A stretch of 64,000 bases of DNA from Clostridium puniceum. Its GTDB lineage: Bacteria; Bacillota; Clostridia; Clostridiales; Clostridiaceae. Location of the stretch: positions 1 through 64,000 of the forward strand of contig NZ_LZZM01000143.1 of assembly GCF_002006345.1 (NCBI RefSeq), in the 5' to 3' direction. Of this stretch, positions 50,412 to 59,413 are shown one piece after another. Numbering within the stretch: the first letter of the stretch is position 1; every line of letters begins with the position of its first letter. The notes beneath the pieces are model-generated. The model was not told the DNA's origin. It saw only the letters and a program-made list of their open reading frames with translations, and did no database searches. A program made the translations under genes and the position numbers.

Positions 50412-51968
50412 TTAATATCTATTAAATTTATAATAGATATCAACACTCTTGTCCTTAGTTTTTGAATCTTCATTAACTATAATCTTATCTATAATTGTTT
50501 CCACAAAATTTCTTTCTATTTCTTCTAAGTTGAAAAATTTATTAAGTTCTTCTTTATATATTCTTTCGATATAAGTATTATGTTGTGAATTATTCACCAT
50601 ATTTTCTAGTTGCTCTTTTCTCTTAATTAACTTTTTCTGTTTTTCTTGTATGACATTAAGAAAATTTGTAAAATTTCTCTCTGAAATTAAGTCATTTAAT
50701 TTATCTTCATACATTTTACTGAATTTCGCATCTAACTTTTCTAATTCATTCTCTATTTCATTTAATTCCTTTGTATTATTTTGTTCAATCTTTATATTTT
50801 CTACCCTATTGTAATATTTCTCTTTATTAATATTTTTATTTATCATTTCTCTTATATCTTGCTGTATTCGTAAAATTAAGTCTTTTTCTTTTATGCTATG
50901 GCAAGTACATCTTTTTGCCCCACTTTGAGATAATGTACACTTATATCCTTCAAATTTTTTTCTATAAGATAGACTTCCTCCACATGTTCCACACCCTAGC
51001 ACCGAACTGAAAGGATGTATAACTTCTCCTTTATACCTATATCCACTTGATCTTTTTTCTAGTAATTCTTGAACTCTATTAAATGTTTCTTTATCTATTA
51101 TTCCTTCAAATTCTCCAGACCAAACCCAATCTTTCTTTGAAGTTTTTTTAATTTCTTTCATTTTATAACTAACTTTTTGATATTTTTGTTGCACCAAGAA
51201 TCCGCCATACTTATGATTTTGCAAGATTGAAAATATTGTATTGTTTGTCCAAATTCCAAATTTAGAAAGAGCATAATTTTTTAGTCTTGAAGATGGAGTG
51301 GATATACCTTTTTTATTTAAATATGTTGCTATTTTACCAGCTCCCCATCCTTTTAAATATAAAGAAAAAATTTCTTTAACTGTTTCTGTAGTTTCTCCAC
51401 CTTCTGGAACTAGCAAAATGTTTTTTTGTTCACCATTATAAATTTTTTCAAACTTATATCCATACGGAGGTTTTGATGCTATAGATGATCCTCTTTCCAT
51501 TCTTTCTTTTAATGCACTTTTGATTTTTCTACTTGTATCTCTAATATACATTTCATTTATCATATTTTTAAAAGGCACAATATCATCATCTTGTCTTTTT
51601 TCAGTATCCACATTGTCCAAATATGCCACAAATCGGATATTATTTAGTTTAAAATATTTTTCAATGTAGGCTCCTGCTTCCAAATAATCCCTTGAGAATC
51701 TAGATAAGTCTCTTGTTAAAACCATGTTTATTCTTTTACTTTCTATATCTTCTTTCATTTTTTTAAAAGCACCTCTGTTAAAACTAGAACCCGAAATACC
51801 GTTATCTTCATAAGTATCTATAAGATTATAAACATTATTCTTGTCTTCTTTAGCCATATCTCTTATCCATTTTTTTAAATTTCCAATCTGTGCAGCAACA
51901 GATTCACTTTGTTCACTCTTTTCTGTACTTACTCTAGCATAAATACCTATATTCCATACTTTATTCAT
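50412..51968 (-). CDS. Large serine recombinase
   Basis: Site-specific recombinase that cuts both duplexes through a 5'-phosphoserine. The 518-residue protein has the resolvase catalytic domain (GIYARVSTEKSEQS with Ser14; GISGSSFNRGAF; LTRDLSRFSRDYLEAG with the active-site Arg pair), the recombinase domain, a Cys zinc ribbon (GCGTCGGSLSYRKK...GAKRCTCHSI) and a C-terminal coiled coil. It appears intact and has a GAGGTGGATG ribosome site. The tiny upstream ORF overlaps its start by eight bases. It is the only mobility gene here; the surrounding manC and GT4 fragments suggest an insertion or deletion event. Confidence 0.93.
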   Translation of the reverse strand: MNKVWNIGIYARVSTEKSEQSESVAAQIGNLKKWIRDMAKEDKNNVYNLIDTYEDNGISGSSFNRGAFKKMKEDIESKRINMVLTRDLSRFSRDYLEAGAYIEKYFKLNNIRFVAYLDNVDTEKRQDDDIVPFKNMINEMYIRDTSRKIKSALKERMERGSSIASKPPYGYKFEKIYNGEQKNILLVPEGGETTETVKEIFSLYLKGWGAGKIATYLNKKGISTPSSRLKNYALSKFGIWTNNTIFSILQNHKYGGFLVQQKYQKVSYKMKEIKKTSKKDWVWSGEFEGIIDKETFNRVQELLEKRSSGYRYKGEVIHPFSSVLGCGTCGGSLSYRKKFEGYKCTLSQSGAKRCTCHSIKEKDLILRIQQDIREMINKNINKEKYYNRVENIKIEQNNTKELNEIENELEKLDAKFSKMYEDKLNDLISERNFTNFLNVIQEKQKKLIKRKEQLENMVNNSQHNTYIERIYKEELNKFFNLEEIERNFVETIIDKIIVNEDSKTKDKSVDIYYKFNRY

Positions 51969-52137
51969 TTACATCCACCTCTTTTTGTGTGGATAAATAG
52001 TATTTATTACTTTTGTTATTGTGTGTATTCTTAATATTTTCTGTTACATTTTTTATTTTATCTTCAATCAAGTTATCAAATAATTTTTTGAAATCTTCTG
52101 TGCCATAAAACACATTGTATTTTATTTCCTTTTTCAA
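51961..52137 (-). CDS. Small ORF coupled to the recombinase
   Basis: A 58-residue charged protein (KKEIKYNVFYGTEDFKKLFD, NLIEDKIKNVTENI). The TTG at 52137 is chosen: AGGAGG lies eight bases upstream, inside a longer frame from an ATG at 52170. Its stop overlaps the recombinase start, implying translational coupling. Similar small proteins commonly precede large serine recombinases in clostridial integrative elements; function unknown, possibly a recombination directionality or accessory factor (inference). Confidence 0.65.
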   Translation of the reverse strand: MKKEIKYNVFYGTEDFKKLFDNLIEDKIKNVTENIKNTHNNKSNKYYLSTQKEVDVNE

Positions 52138-52535
52138 AAAAGATCTCCTCCTAAATATCCTTATTAACATTTTAATAAAAATTTCTATTTTTATTACTTA
52201 AATTGGAAAACTTATACTGGTTATAAAATTCAATTTTGTCTTATGAGCATATGATAACTTGTTTTTTAGGCTTTATAAAAATTTTTTTCATTTCTATCAG
52301 ATGAAAATTTAATTTTTAAATTTATTTTTTAAGTGCTTTAGGAATCTTCTACACCATTGCTAAAAATAACTTATAATATCACTTTTATACATAAAAAATC
52401 CCCCAGCATACTGATTACTTATATCATTTTATATGCTATAGGGGGAGGTAATTTTGTTAACCATTCATATTTTTAACTTTGTCGTTAATTATTCATATTA
52501 TCTAAAGTATGAGTGATATAATCTCAATCAATTGC
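52138..52535. other. Intergenic region between the recombinase unit and the glycan locus
   Basis: Contains AT-rich leader sequence, the terminator at 52393-52446 and two near-identical direct repeats, GTTAACCATTCATATT (52456-52471) and GTTAATTATTCATATT (52484-52499), starts 28 bases apart. No open frame is supported. The repeats could be a recombinase-related site or a protein-binding site. Confidence 0.5.
52393..52446 (-). terminator. Terminator of the minus-strand glycan operon
   Basis: CCCCC-A-GCATA (52400-52410) pairs with TATGC-TATA-GGGGG (52432-52445); on the minus strand a run of six Ts follows. Confidence 0.82.
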
Positions 52536-55500
52536 CTATTTTTTGCATTTTTTAAAAATAATATAACTCAGTGCAAATCCTATTATAATAAAAGCAAAAC
52601 TGAAATAATACAATTTTCTAAGCACTATTTCTATAGTTCCTTGTCCTGTTTGGTCCGTTATGATACCTGTAGTTACTCCATTTAGTTTTAAATTTCCCCT
52701 ATCTTTGAAATCCCCTAATAAAATCTGCCATAATGGATTAGACGATTCAGTATAATTTAATAGAATTCTATCATTATTAGGATTATTTATTTTAAAATTT
52801 CTCTTCATACTATCAATGCGCTCATACTCAACTTCATGATTTTCTAAATTACTCTTAAAAAAGGCATTAATATCATTTCCTTCAAAATAAATCATATTAT
52901 CAAATGTAATAAGATCTTTATATTTAACTATACTATAATTCTTCATTTCAATGAATCCTTGTGCAGCTTTATTCCCAAGACAAAGAATGTGGAATTGCAT
53001 ATATTTTGCTTCTGTTGGAACTTGAATAACTTGTTGATAATTGTTCCATTGATTTTTTTCGCTCTCATCTACATCATTTATATAGGTCACATCTATTAGT
53101 TTATAGTTTTCATCAAGAAATTCTAATTTCATATGTCTTTTTCTTATGTTTTCAGAAATAGCATCAAAATTAACTAAATATTCTTCATCTGGTACTACTG
53201 ATATTTTCTTTGAAGCATAATTATACCAGTTGCTAGAGCTAGTTTTATCAAAATCAAAGTGCAATGTGTTTCCATCTATTCGATCTCTCATCATGTCATT
53301 ACTTATAATACTATTATCACCGTTACTTTCATCATAGACATCTTCAATGTTATTGGGTACTTTAATCTCATTAGGATCAAATTTGTGAATATCAGAAATT
53401 GTACTTGTAGAAGGCACATTACTATCAAATAAAATTCTGATTTTATATTTTCCTTGCTTAAGAAAAATATTATGAATTGTAAAATTATTATAATGATTAA
53501 TAATATTATCTATATATTTGATAGTTTGTGGAAATGTATCACTTAATGGTATTTTATCTATAACAATATCCTTTTCATCACCATTTGAAACTAAATCTGT
53601 TGTAAGTATTTCTTTATTAATTACTATATTATTTTGTTCATCTAAAATCATAACCTTCAGTTTTCCATTATTTTTACCATCACCATTGATATTTAATGAA
53701 AATGAATAATCACTGTTCTTTACAATATCAATATTTCTTTCTAATACACCACTTTGTGAACTTATTCCTTTTCCCATGCTTAGCTTAGGATATGCCCTTT
53801 CACTTTGAACATTTCCTGAATAATTAAAGTCATTTTCCGCTTCTAATACAGCAAAAATATTACTTCTGTTTATTGCTGAGTTTATCGGAAAAGAAAGTTT
53901 ATCAAAATCCTCATCAGGAATACAAGCAAATAAATTTACAGCATTAAAACCTTCTTTATTCTCTACAGAAATTTCATTATCTCCAGAATGAAATTTATAT
54001 TCTCCAAGATCAATCCATTTAAATTGTGTAATAGAGTTATCTTTAGTATTTATTTTTACTGCTTCATCATTGATTTTAACCTCAAGATCTCCACCTTTAG
54101 CAGAAACTAATGTTCTCATATACACTTTTGCTTTTTGATCTGTCTTAACATTTTTTGTCATTGTAAAAATATTAGGTTTTTTATACTCGCCTAAATCATA
54201 TATATTTATATCATGAATCCACCAATAGTTTTTTTGCTCTGGCTTTTGATAACTCAAAAGTTCTATACGCATATATGCGCTTCCACTAGGCGATACATAA
54301 TCTCCTTTAAAGTTGACTGAGTCAAAGTTCACGTCTTCATGAGATGACACTACATAATTTATACCCAAATCATTCATTTGCTTATCAAAAAACCTAACTT
54401 TTACATGCATTTTATTAGTTCCCCTACCAGAAATCACTATATTGAACTTGTATGGATTATTTTCCTTTGCATCAATCAATCCTGCTTTAGCAACCTGCCA
54501 AATATTTTGTGGTTCACCTTTCATAATTTCTCCATATAAGACTGGAACTGAATTATTATCTGTTTGAGGATTAGCTAAAACGCTAAATATTTTAGGATTA
54601 TCAGGCACAAAGAACTTCTCTGTTCTTAACATAGAATCAAAATCAGCAATAAGTTTTCCCTTAATAGTATCAATTTTATTTGCTGGCACATCTAATCTAC
54701 TAGTCGCGTAAGTAAGTGCTACTCCAGCATTACAATCAAAGTCAAAAGGATAATTTTTTAAACCTTGAGAAGACAAATACCATTTCCAATCATTGTTACT
54801 AACTAAAGTTTTACTCCATTTTAAAAAAGCATCGCCATCATTAATAACATTAAAAGGATATATATAATTTTCTTTTTGAAGATTAGAAAGTAACAAATCA
54901 TTGTAGTCATTTACCTCTATATAATCTTCTTTATTTAAATCTTTAATATAACTTTTATCTTCAAGCGAAGAAAAAATCACTCCATAATCTTTAAAATTAA
55001 AATTTGGAATATTACTATAGCTTTCAAGCCTACTGTATCCATAAGGGGTAATTATTTTTTTAGGCACATTATATAAGTAAGGTAAATTATCTTCGATATT
55101 ATATAGACTAAAAATTCCATTCTCATATGTTTTTTTTAATCCAGTCTGATTTTTTAATATTTCAAGATTAAATTTCTGCCTTGCTTCTTGTCCATTATAT
55201 TCATTGTGGTATGCAAGTTCATTCACCCCAAAAGCTGATACAAGTTTACCCACATTTTTACTAGTCCCATTATCTAGCATAGCCTGAATAAAATTCATAT
55301 AATAATTAATGCTTAAACTATTGCCCTCATGTTGAAAAATCGTATTTTTTTGTGAAGAATAAATTTGAATATCACCCGTAGCCTTTTCTACTCCACTAAC
55401 ATCATTATTCTTATTCCAATATGGCGTAGCAACTCCATTATAGTTTTGTATCATATTATCTGCAGTTGGTATATAAAGTACTTTACTATCAAACTTATCT

Positions 55501-56960
55501 TTTTCTTTTAAGTGATTTTGTACATCTAAATAGTCTTTAGGTATTGTAATAGGACTATAAAAACCATTAATAAAATGATTATAGAAAGGCATTAAATAAA
55601 AACAGAAAGCTGTAATAACTATTAAGATAGATGCTATCTTTATAGCATACTCATATCGTTTATATTGAAACTTCAACATAAAGTTTTGAATACCAAATGT
55701 TAAAAGTACACTAAACCCAACAGCCATTAATCCTATAAATTTATTAGGATCTCTAAACATCGATCCAATAATAGGCGTTTTTGAGACAATAAAAATGAAG
55801 GTTTCAGAAAAAAAATCAAGGCTAACTCCAGTAGAAGCTATTAAGAAAATTACTGTACACAAAGCAAAAAATGCTATTATATTATATTTATATCCCTTAC
55901 AAATCATTGCATAAAGCACAAAAATAATTATTATTGCTCCACCTAGGTAAAAAGAACTCGGTAAATTAGATATGTCAAACATTGGCCACCAGTAAGAGAT
56001 AAAATAAATAACATTTTTAATTGAACTATTTCTGCTAAACAACGAAAGAGTATCAACAACATTAATATTGTGCTGTGAAGCTTGAGCTTTAAGTAAAATG
56101 CTTCCTAAGTATGCTGATAGCCAATAGGCACTAAAGCATCCAAAAATTGATGCAAATAAAATTATTTTCTTTATATTGTTTATTAAAATGCTTATTATTC
56201 TTTTTTTATGCTGAAATCCAGTTTTAATAATAGTTTTTCCCACAATTAAAACTCCAATAATAAACATAAAAATTATGTCATAAAAAAAATAATGGATAGC
56301 ACCTGCACTTATTGTAAAAAAAATACTCAAAAAAAATATATCCACTACATTTCTTTTATACAAGTTCTTAGAATAAATATAATAACCTGGTATAAGTTGT
56401 TCTTGAAACTTTGGATCAAATGCATTAAAGAAAAACATTAGAACTAATGGAATCAAACTATATCCACAAAGTAAATATATATGTTGTATTCTTATTACTA
56501 CCCATGGATTAATGGCATAAAAAATTGCTCCTGTTATTAGTGCAAACACCTTAAAAAAATCAAACTTTTTTAAAAAATAAATACTTACAATTCTTTTTGA
56601 AAATAAATACATTGATATTGCTGATGTTAATATTAGAACTGTTATGAAGCTTTTTAAAAAAAAGGGTCCACTATAATTAAACATTTTAGATAAAAGGTAT
56701 AGTGGATAAATAAATGCTAATCTTGGTACATTCAAAAGCGTAGAAGTGCTCCACCTTTCATTCCAAGCTCCAAATATTTCATTCATGTATCTTTCAGATG
56801 TGAAGCCAAAAGCCATATCACTAAAAACAATTTGCCCTTGTTTATATATAGGCGCTAACATACACAGAATAATTAAAACCATAATTATTATTGAAAAAAT
56901 ATCATATCTATATATATATATATTATCTCTAACTTTCTTATATATTTTTAATTTCCTCAT
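52536..56960 (-). CDS. Giant multi-pass membrane protein with extracytoplasmic carbohydrate-module region (GT-C-like)
   Basis: A 1474-residue protein: about 12 membrane segments in residues 20-470, a very large extracytoplasmic part (about 480-1435) of several beta-sandwich, carbohydrate-binding-like modules (MHVKVRFFDKQMNDLGINYV, MRIELLSYQ, MKLEFLDENYKLIDVTYI, FIEMKNYSIVKY), and a last membrane helix before a basic KKCKK end. N-terminal PIYKQGQIVFSDMAFGFT and the loop between TM1 and TM2 with acidic residues resemble GT-C glycosyltransferases such as AftD/YfhO-type proteins that use polyprenyl-phosphate sugars. Its start overlaps the preceding gene by 23 bases with GAGG before it, so the two are coupled. 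Substrate unknown; family assignment is by architecture, not by a firm motif. Confidence 0.65.
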   Translation of the reverse strand: MRKLKIYKKVRDNIYIYRYDIFSIIIMVLIILCMLAPIYKQGQIVFSDMAFGFTSERYMNEIFGAWNERWSTSTLLNVPRLAFIYPLYLLSKMFNYSGPFFLKSFITVLILTSAISMYLFSKRIVSIYFLKKFDFFKVFALITGAIFYAINPWVVIRIQHIYLLCGYSLIPLVLMFFFNAFDPKFQEQLIPGYYIYSKNLYKRNVVDIFFLSIFFTISAGAIHYFFYDIIFMFIIGVLIVGKTIIKTGFQHKKRIISILINNIKKIILFASIFGCFSAYWLSAYLGSILLKAQASQHNINVVDTLSLFSRNSSIKNVIYFISYWWPMFDISNLPSSFYLGGAIIIIFVLYAMICKGYKYNIIAFFALCTVIFLIASTGVSLDFFSETFIFIVSKTPIIGSMFRDPNKFIGLMAVGFSVLLTFGIQNFMLKFQYKRYEYAIKIASILIVITAFCFYLMPFYNHFINGFYSPITIPKDYLDVQNHLKEKDKFDSKVLYIPTADNMIQNYNGVATPYWNKNNDVSGVEKATGDIQIYSSQKNTIFQHEGNSLSINYYMNFIQAMLDNGTSKNVGKLVSAFGVNELAYHNEYNGQEARQKFNLEILKNQTGLKKTYENGIFSLYNIEDNLPYLYNVPKKIITPYGYSRLESYSNIPNFNFKDYGVIFSSLEDKSYIKDLNKEDYIEVNDYNDLLLSNLQKENYIYPFNVINDGDAFLKWSKTLVSNNDWKWYLSSQGLKNYPFDFDCNAGVALTYATSRLDVPANKIDTIKGKLIADFDSMLRTEKFFVPDNPKIFSVLANPQTDNNSVPVLYGEIMKGEPQNIWQVAKAGLIDAKENNPYKFNIVISGRGTNKMHVKVRFFDKQMNDLGINYVVSSHEDVNFDSVNFKGDYVSPSGSAYMRIELLSYQKPEQKNYWWIHDINIYDLGEYKKPNIFTMTKNVKTDQKAKVYMRTLVSAKGGDLEVKINDEAVKINTKDNSITQFKWIDLGEYKFHSGDNEISVENKEGFNAVNLFACIPDEDFDKLSFPINSAINRSNIFAVLEAENDFNYSGNVQSERAYPKLSMGKGISSQSGVLERNIDIVKNSDYSFSLNINGDGKNNGKLKVMILDEQNNIVINKEILTTDLVSNGDEKDIVIDKIPLSDTFPQTIKYIDNIINHYNNFTIHNIFLKQGKYKIRILFDSNVPSTSTISDIHKFDPNEIKVPNNIEDVYDESNGDNSIISNDMMRDRIDGNTLHFDFDKTSSSNWYNYASKKISVVPDEEYLVNFDAISENIRKRHMKLEFLDENYKLIDVTYINDVDESEKNQWNNYQQVIQVPTEAKYMQFHILCLGNKAAQGFIEMKNYSIVKYKDLITFDNMIYFEGNDINAFFKSNLENHEVEYERIDSMKRNFKINNPNNDRILLNYTESSNPLWQILLGDFKDRGNLKLNGVTTGIITDQTGQGTIEIVLRKLYYFSFAFIIIGFALSYIIFKKCKK

Positions 56961-58038
56961 TAATTTTATCCTCTTTATCTTTAATCTCAGTGTATTCTCC
57001 TAATAATTTGGTTTTCATTTCCTTCAATTCATCTAATCTGTCAACAGAATTATTTATTAATTCTATAGTTTCTTCAACATTTGGTAGAATCAAACTAAAA
57101 ATCTTATGAAATTTAGGTGATAAATTTTTAAAAATATTATTCTTAATATAATTTTCTAAGTATTGTATAAGTTTTATGGCAACTACCACAGCAAATACTA
57201 GGCATAACACAAAGAAAATAAATATATATATGATTGAATTATTAATTGGACTATAAATTTGACTTTCATTTTTAGATGCAATAATATATAAAGAATTGTC
57301 TTCTAAGTCAATAAAGCTATAAGATACTCTAGTTTCATCTGATACTTCAGTGTCTGTATCACCACTTAGCATTTTTTTTGTATATTTATCAATTTTAGTA
57401 CTATTCACTTTATTTTCAAGGGTCGATGCAACAACTGTAAAATCCCCATTGTAAATATCAACATCAATACCAGTGTTGCTACTTAACAAATCATAAAAAA
57501 ACATTTCATTTAATTCAAATACAGAAAATCCAATTACTTCACCATTCTTTATAATCTTGTAGAAAATAAATTGATACCCTTTTTCATCTTTAACATAAAA
57601 ATCTGTTATAAAATATTGTTTGGAGAATTTTGTTTGTTTTATTATTTGACTCAAATCATTGTTAAATTTATCTGACTTAAAGGTATATAACTGATTAAAA
57701 GCCTTATCTAATACATACACATTTTCTATATATTTAACGTCTTTTAGAACACTCATATCAATAGACTCATTAGAATTACTTTGATTTAAATAATTCATTG
57801 CCTTAGTATTAGAAAAAACATCAATATCAAGCTTTATAAATTCATAAAAGTTCTTAACACTTTCTACTTCTTCATTTCTGATACGTTCTATCTCCTTAGT
57901 TCCAGACTCATTAAGATAGTTTCTTGCTTGAATTGTAAAAAATACATTAAATGCAATTAATGGTAGTAAAGTAGCTGTCAATACTGTTAAGAAAATAATT
58001 ATTCTTAATTTTAATGTCTTTTTTTCTCTTCTTCTCAT
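56938..58038 (-). CDS. Two-TM Cache-like sensor protein without output domain
   Basis: A 366-residue protein: basic N-terminus, TM1 (11-34), an extracytoplasmic domain (about 35-265) with the double-Cache pattern (YIENVYVLDKAFNQLYTF, FITDFYVKDEKGYQFIFYK, GFSVFELNEMFFYDLL, IDVDIYNGDFTVVAS), TM2 (268-290) and a C-terminal coiled coil rich in Glu/Lys (VDRLDELKEMKTKLLGEYTE). No HAMP, kinase, GGDEF or methyl-accepting domain follows, so it is a sensor or scaffold lacking a standard output. It is coupled to the giant membrane protein and divergent from a phosphorelay operon, with which it may work (inference). Confidence 0.75.
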   Translation of the reverse strand: MRRREKKTLKLRIIIFLTVLTATLLPLIAFNVFFTIQARNYLNESGTKEIERIRNEEVESVKNFYEFIKLDIDVFSNTKAMNYLNQSNSNESIDMSVLKDVKYIENVYVLDKAFNQLYTFKSDKFNNDLSQIIKQTKFSKQYFITDFYVKDEKGYQFIFYKIIKNGEVIGFSVFELNEMFFYDLLSSNTGIDVDIYNGDFTVVASTLENKVNSTKIDKYTKKMLSGDTDTEVSDETRVSYSFIDLEDNSLYIIASKNESQIYSPINNSIIYIFIFFVLCLVFAVVVAIKLIQYLENYIKNNIFKNLSPKFHKIFSLILPNVEETIELINNSVDRLDELKEMKTKLLGEYTEIKDKEDKINEEIKNI

Positions 58039-58105
58039 GATTAACCTCGTATACTCTTATCTTTATATTATAAGTTGTTGAATAGCTAGTTTTATAAAAA
58101 GACTA

Positions 58106-59185
58106 CTATAAATAGTTATCTCTATTACAAATTTTCAAATTTTCAATTACTTTTTTAATATTTTGAGTATCTTCTTTATTTGCAATAAGCAAAACATCAT
58201 CAGTATCTATAACTATTGCATCTTTTATACCTATTGCTACTATAAGTTTATCTTGTCCTTGTATTATTGATTTTTTAGTATCAATAGTTATTACATTTCC
58301 TTTTACTACATTTCCATCATCATTAGTTTTATTTATTCTTTCAAGTGCAAGCCAATTTCCAACATCATCCCACCCAAAACTTCCTGGAATAGTATATATA
58401 TCATTAGCTTTTTCCATAATGCCATAATCTATTGATTCTGATTGCATTTTTTCAAATTCTTCCTTTAAAACAATTTCTGCATTATCGCTAGCTATAGTTT
58501 CATATATTTTTTCTAATCCTTCATACATCTTAGGAAGCAGTTCTCTCATATTTAATAATATGCTTGAAGTTTTCCAAACAAACATACCACTATTCCAAAG
58601 ATATCTTCCAGAAGCTAGATATTCTTTAGCAGTCTCCAAATTAGGTTTTTCTACAAAACGATTCACTTTATATATATTGTTTCTTCTTGAATTATCAAAA
58701 TTTCTCTCAAAATTAATATATCCATAACCAATTTCTGGATATGAAGGCGTTATTCCTATTGTTATAAGATTATTATCTTGTTTTGCAATATCTATTGCTT
58801 CTCTTAATGTATCTATGTAAAATTCATTATACTTTATTAAATGATCCGATGGCAGAACAATCATAATAGCATCTTCATATTTCTTCTTTATGTGCATTGC
58901 TGCCAGACCAATACATGGGGCAGTATTTCTTGCGATTGGTTCTAAGAGTATATTTTCTTTTGGAATATTCGGTATCTGACTTAATACCAATTCTTTATAA
59001 TCTTTATTAGTAACTATAAATATATCTTCAATATCAATTATGCTTTTTAATCTCTCTACAGTAAGTTGAATCAGTGTTTTCCCATCATCCGTTAAACTTA
59101 AGAATTGCTTAGGCAAGGTTTTTCTACTTCTTGGCCAGAATCTTTCACCTTTTCCACCAGCCATTATAACTGCTGTATTTTTCAT
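58106..59185 (-). CDS. manC: Mannose-1-phosphate guanylyltransferase
   Basis: Makes GDP-mannose from GTP and mannose 1-phosphate. The 359-residue protein has the pyrophosphorylase loop AVIMAGGKGERFWPRSRKTL followed by PKQFLSLTDD, EPIARNTAPCIGLAAM, VLPSDHLI, GYGYINFER, NRFVEKPN, YLWNSGMFVWKTS and SFGWDDVGNWLALERI. It is the short form without a phosphomannose-isomerase domain. First gene of the minus-strand glycan operon; AGGAGGATTAAA precedes the ATG. A decayed paralogue lies at 49272. Confidence 0.95.
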   Translation of the reverse strand: MKNTAVIMAGGKGERFWPRSRKTLPKQFLSLTDDGKTLIQLTVERLKSIIDIEDIFIVTNKDYKELVLSQIPNIPKENILLEPIARNTAPCIGLAAMHIKKKYEDAIMIVLPSDHLIKYNEFYIDTLREAIDIAKQDNNLITIGITPSYPEIGYGYINFERNFDNSRRNNIYKVNRFVEKPNLETAKEYLASGRYLWNSGMFVWKTSSILLNMRELLPKMYEGLEKIYETIASDNAEIVLKEEFEKMQSESIDYGIMEKANDIYTIPGSFGWDDVGNWLALERINKTNDDGNVVKGNVITIDTKKSIIQGQDKLIVAIGIKDAIVIDTDDVLLIANKEDTQNIKKVIENLKICNRDNYL

Positions 59186-59291
59186 TTTAATCCTCCTAAC
59201 AAACTATTTTTATTGTAAATACTTCCTTATATTATTAGGTTATATAGTTTACAAAATTCAAAACTTTATTTTAGAAGTCTTGATACATATA

Positions 59292-59344
59292 TTATAATAT
59301 AAATATACCATGATGTTACATAATATGATATATTTATATTATAA
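59292..59344. promoter_or_regulatory. Perfect 16-bp dyad in the divergent manC / phosphorelay spacer
   Basis: TTATAATATAAATATA (59292-59307) is the exact reverse complement of TATATTTATATTATAA (59329-59344). Both arms contain -10-like TATAAT on one or other strand, and TTGATA (59280-59285) precedes the left arm. The dyad may place both divergent promoters under one regulator, or be an AT-rich coincidence. Confidence 0.5.
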
Positions 59345-59413
59345 GTGTACCCTGCAACACAACATCCATAATTCAGCAATATCTACATATAACTTAAAAA
59401 ACGGAGGTTTAAA

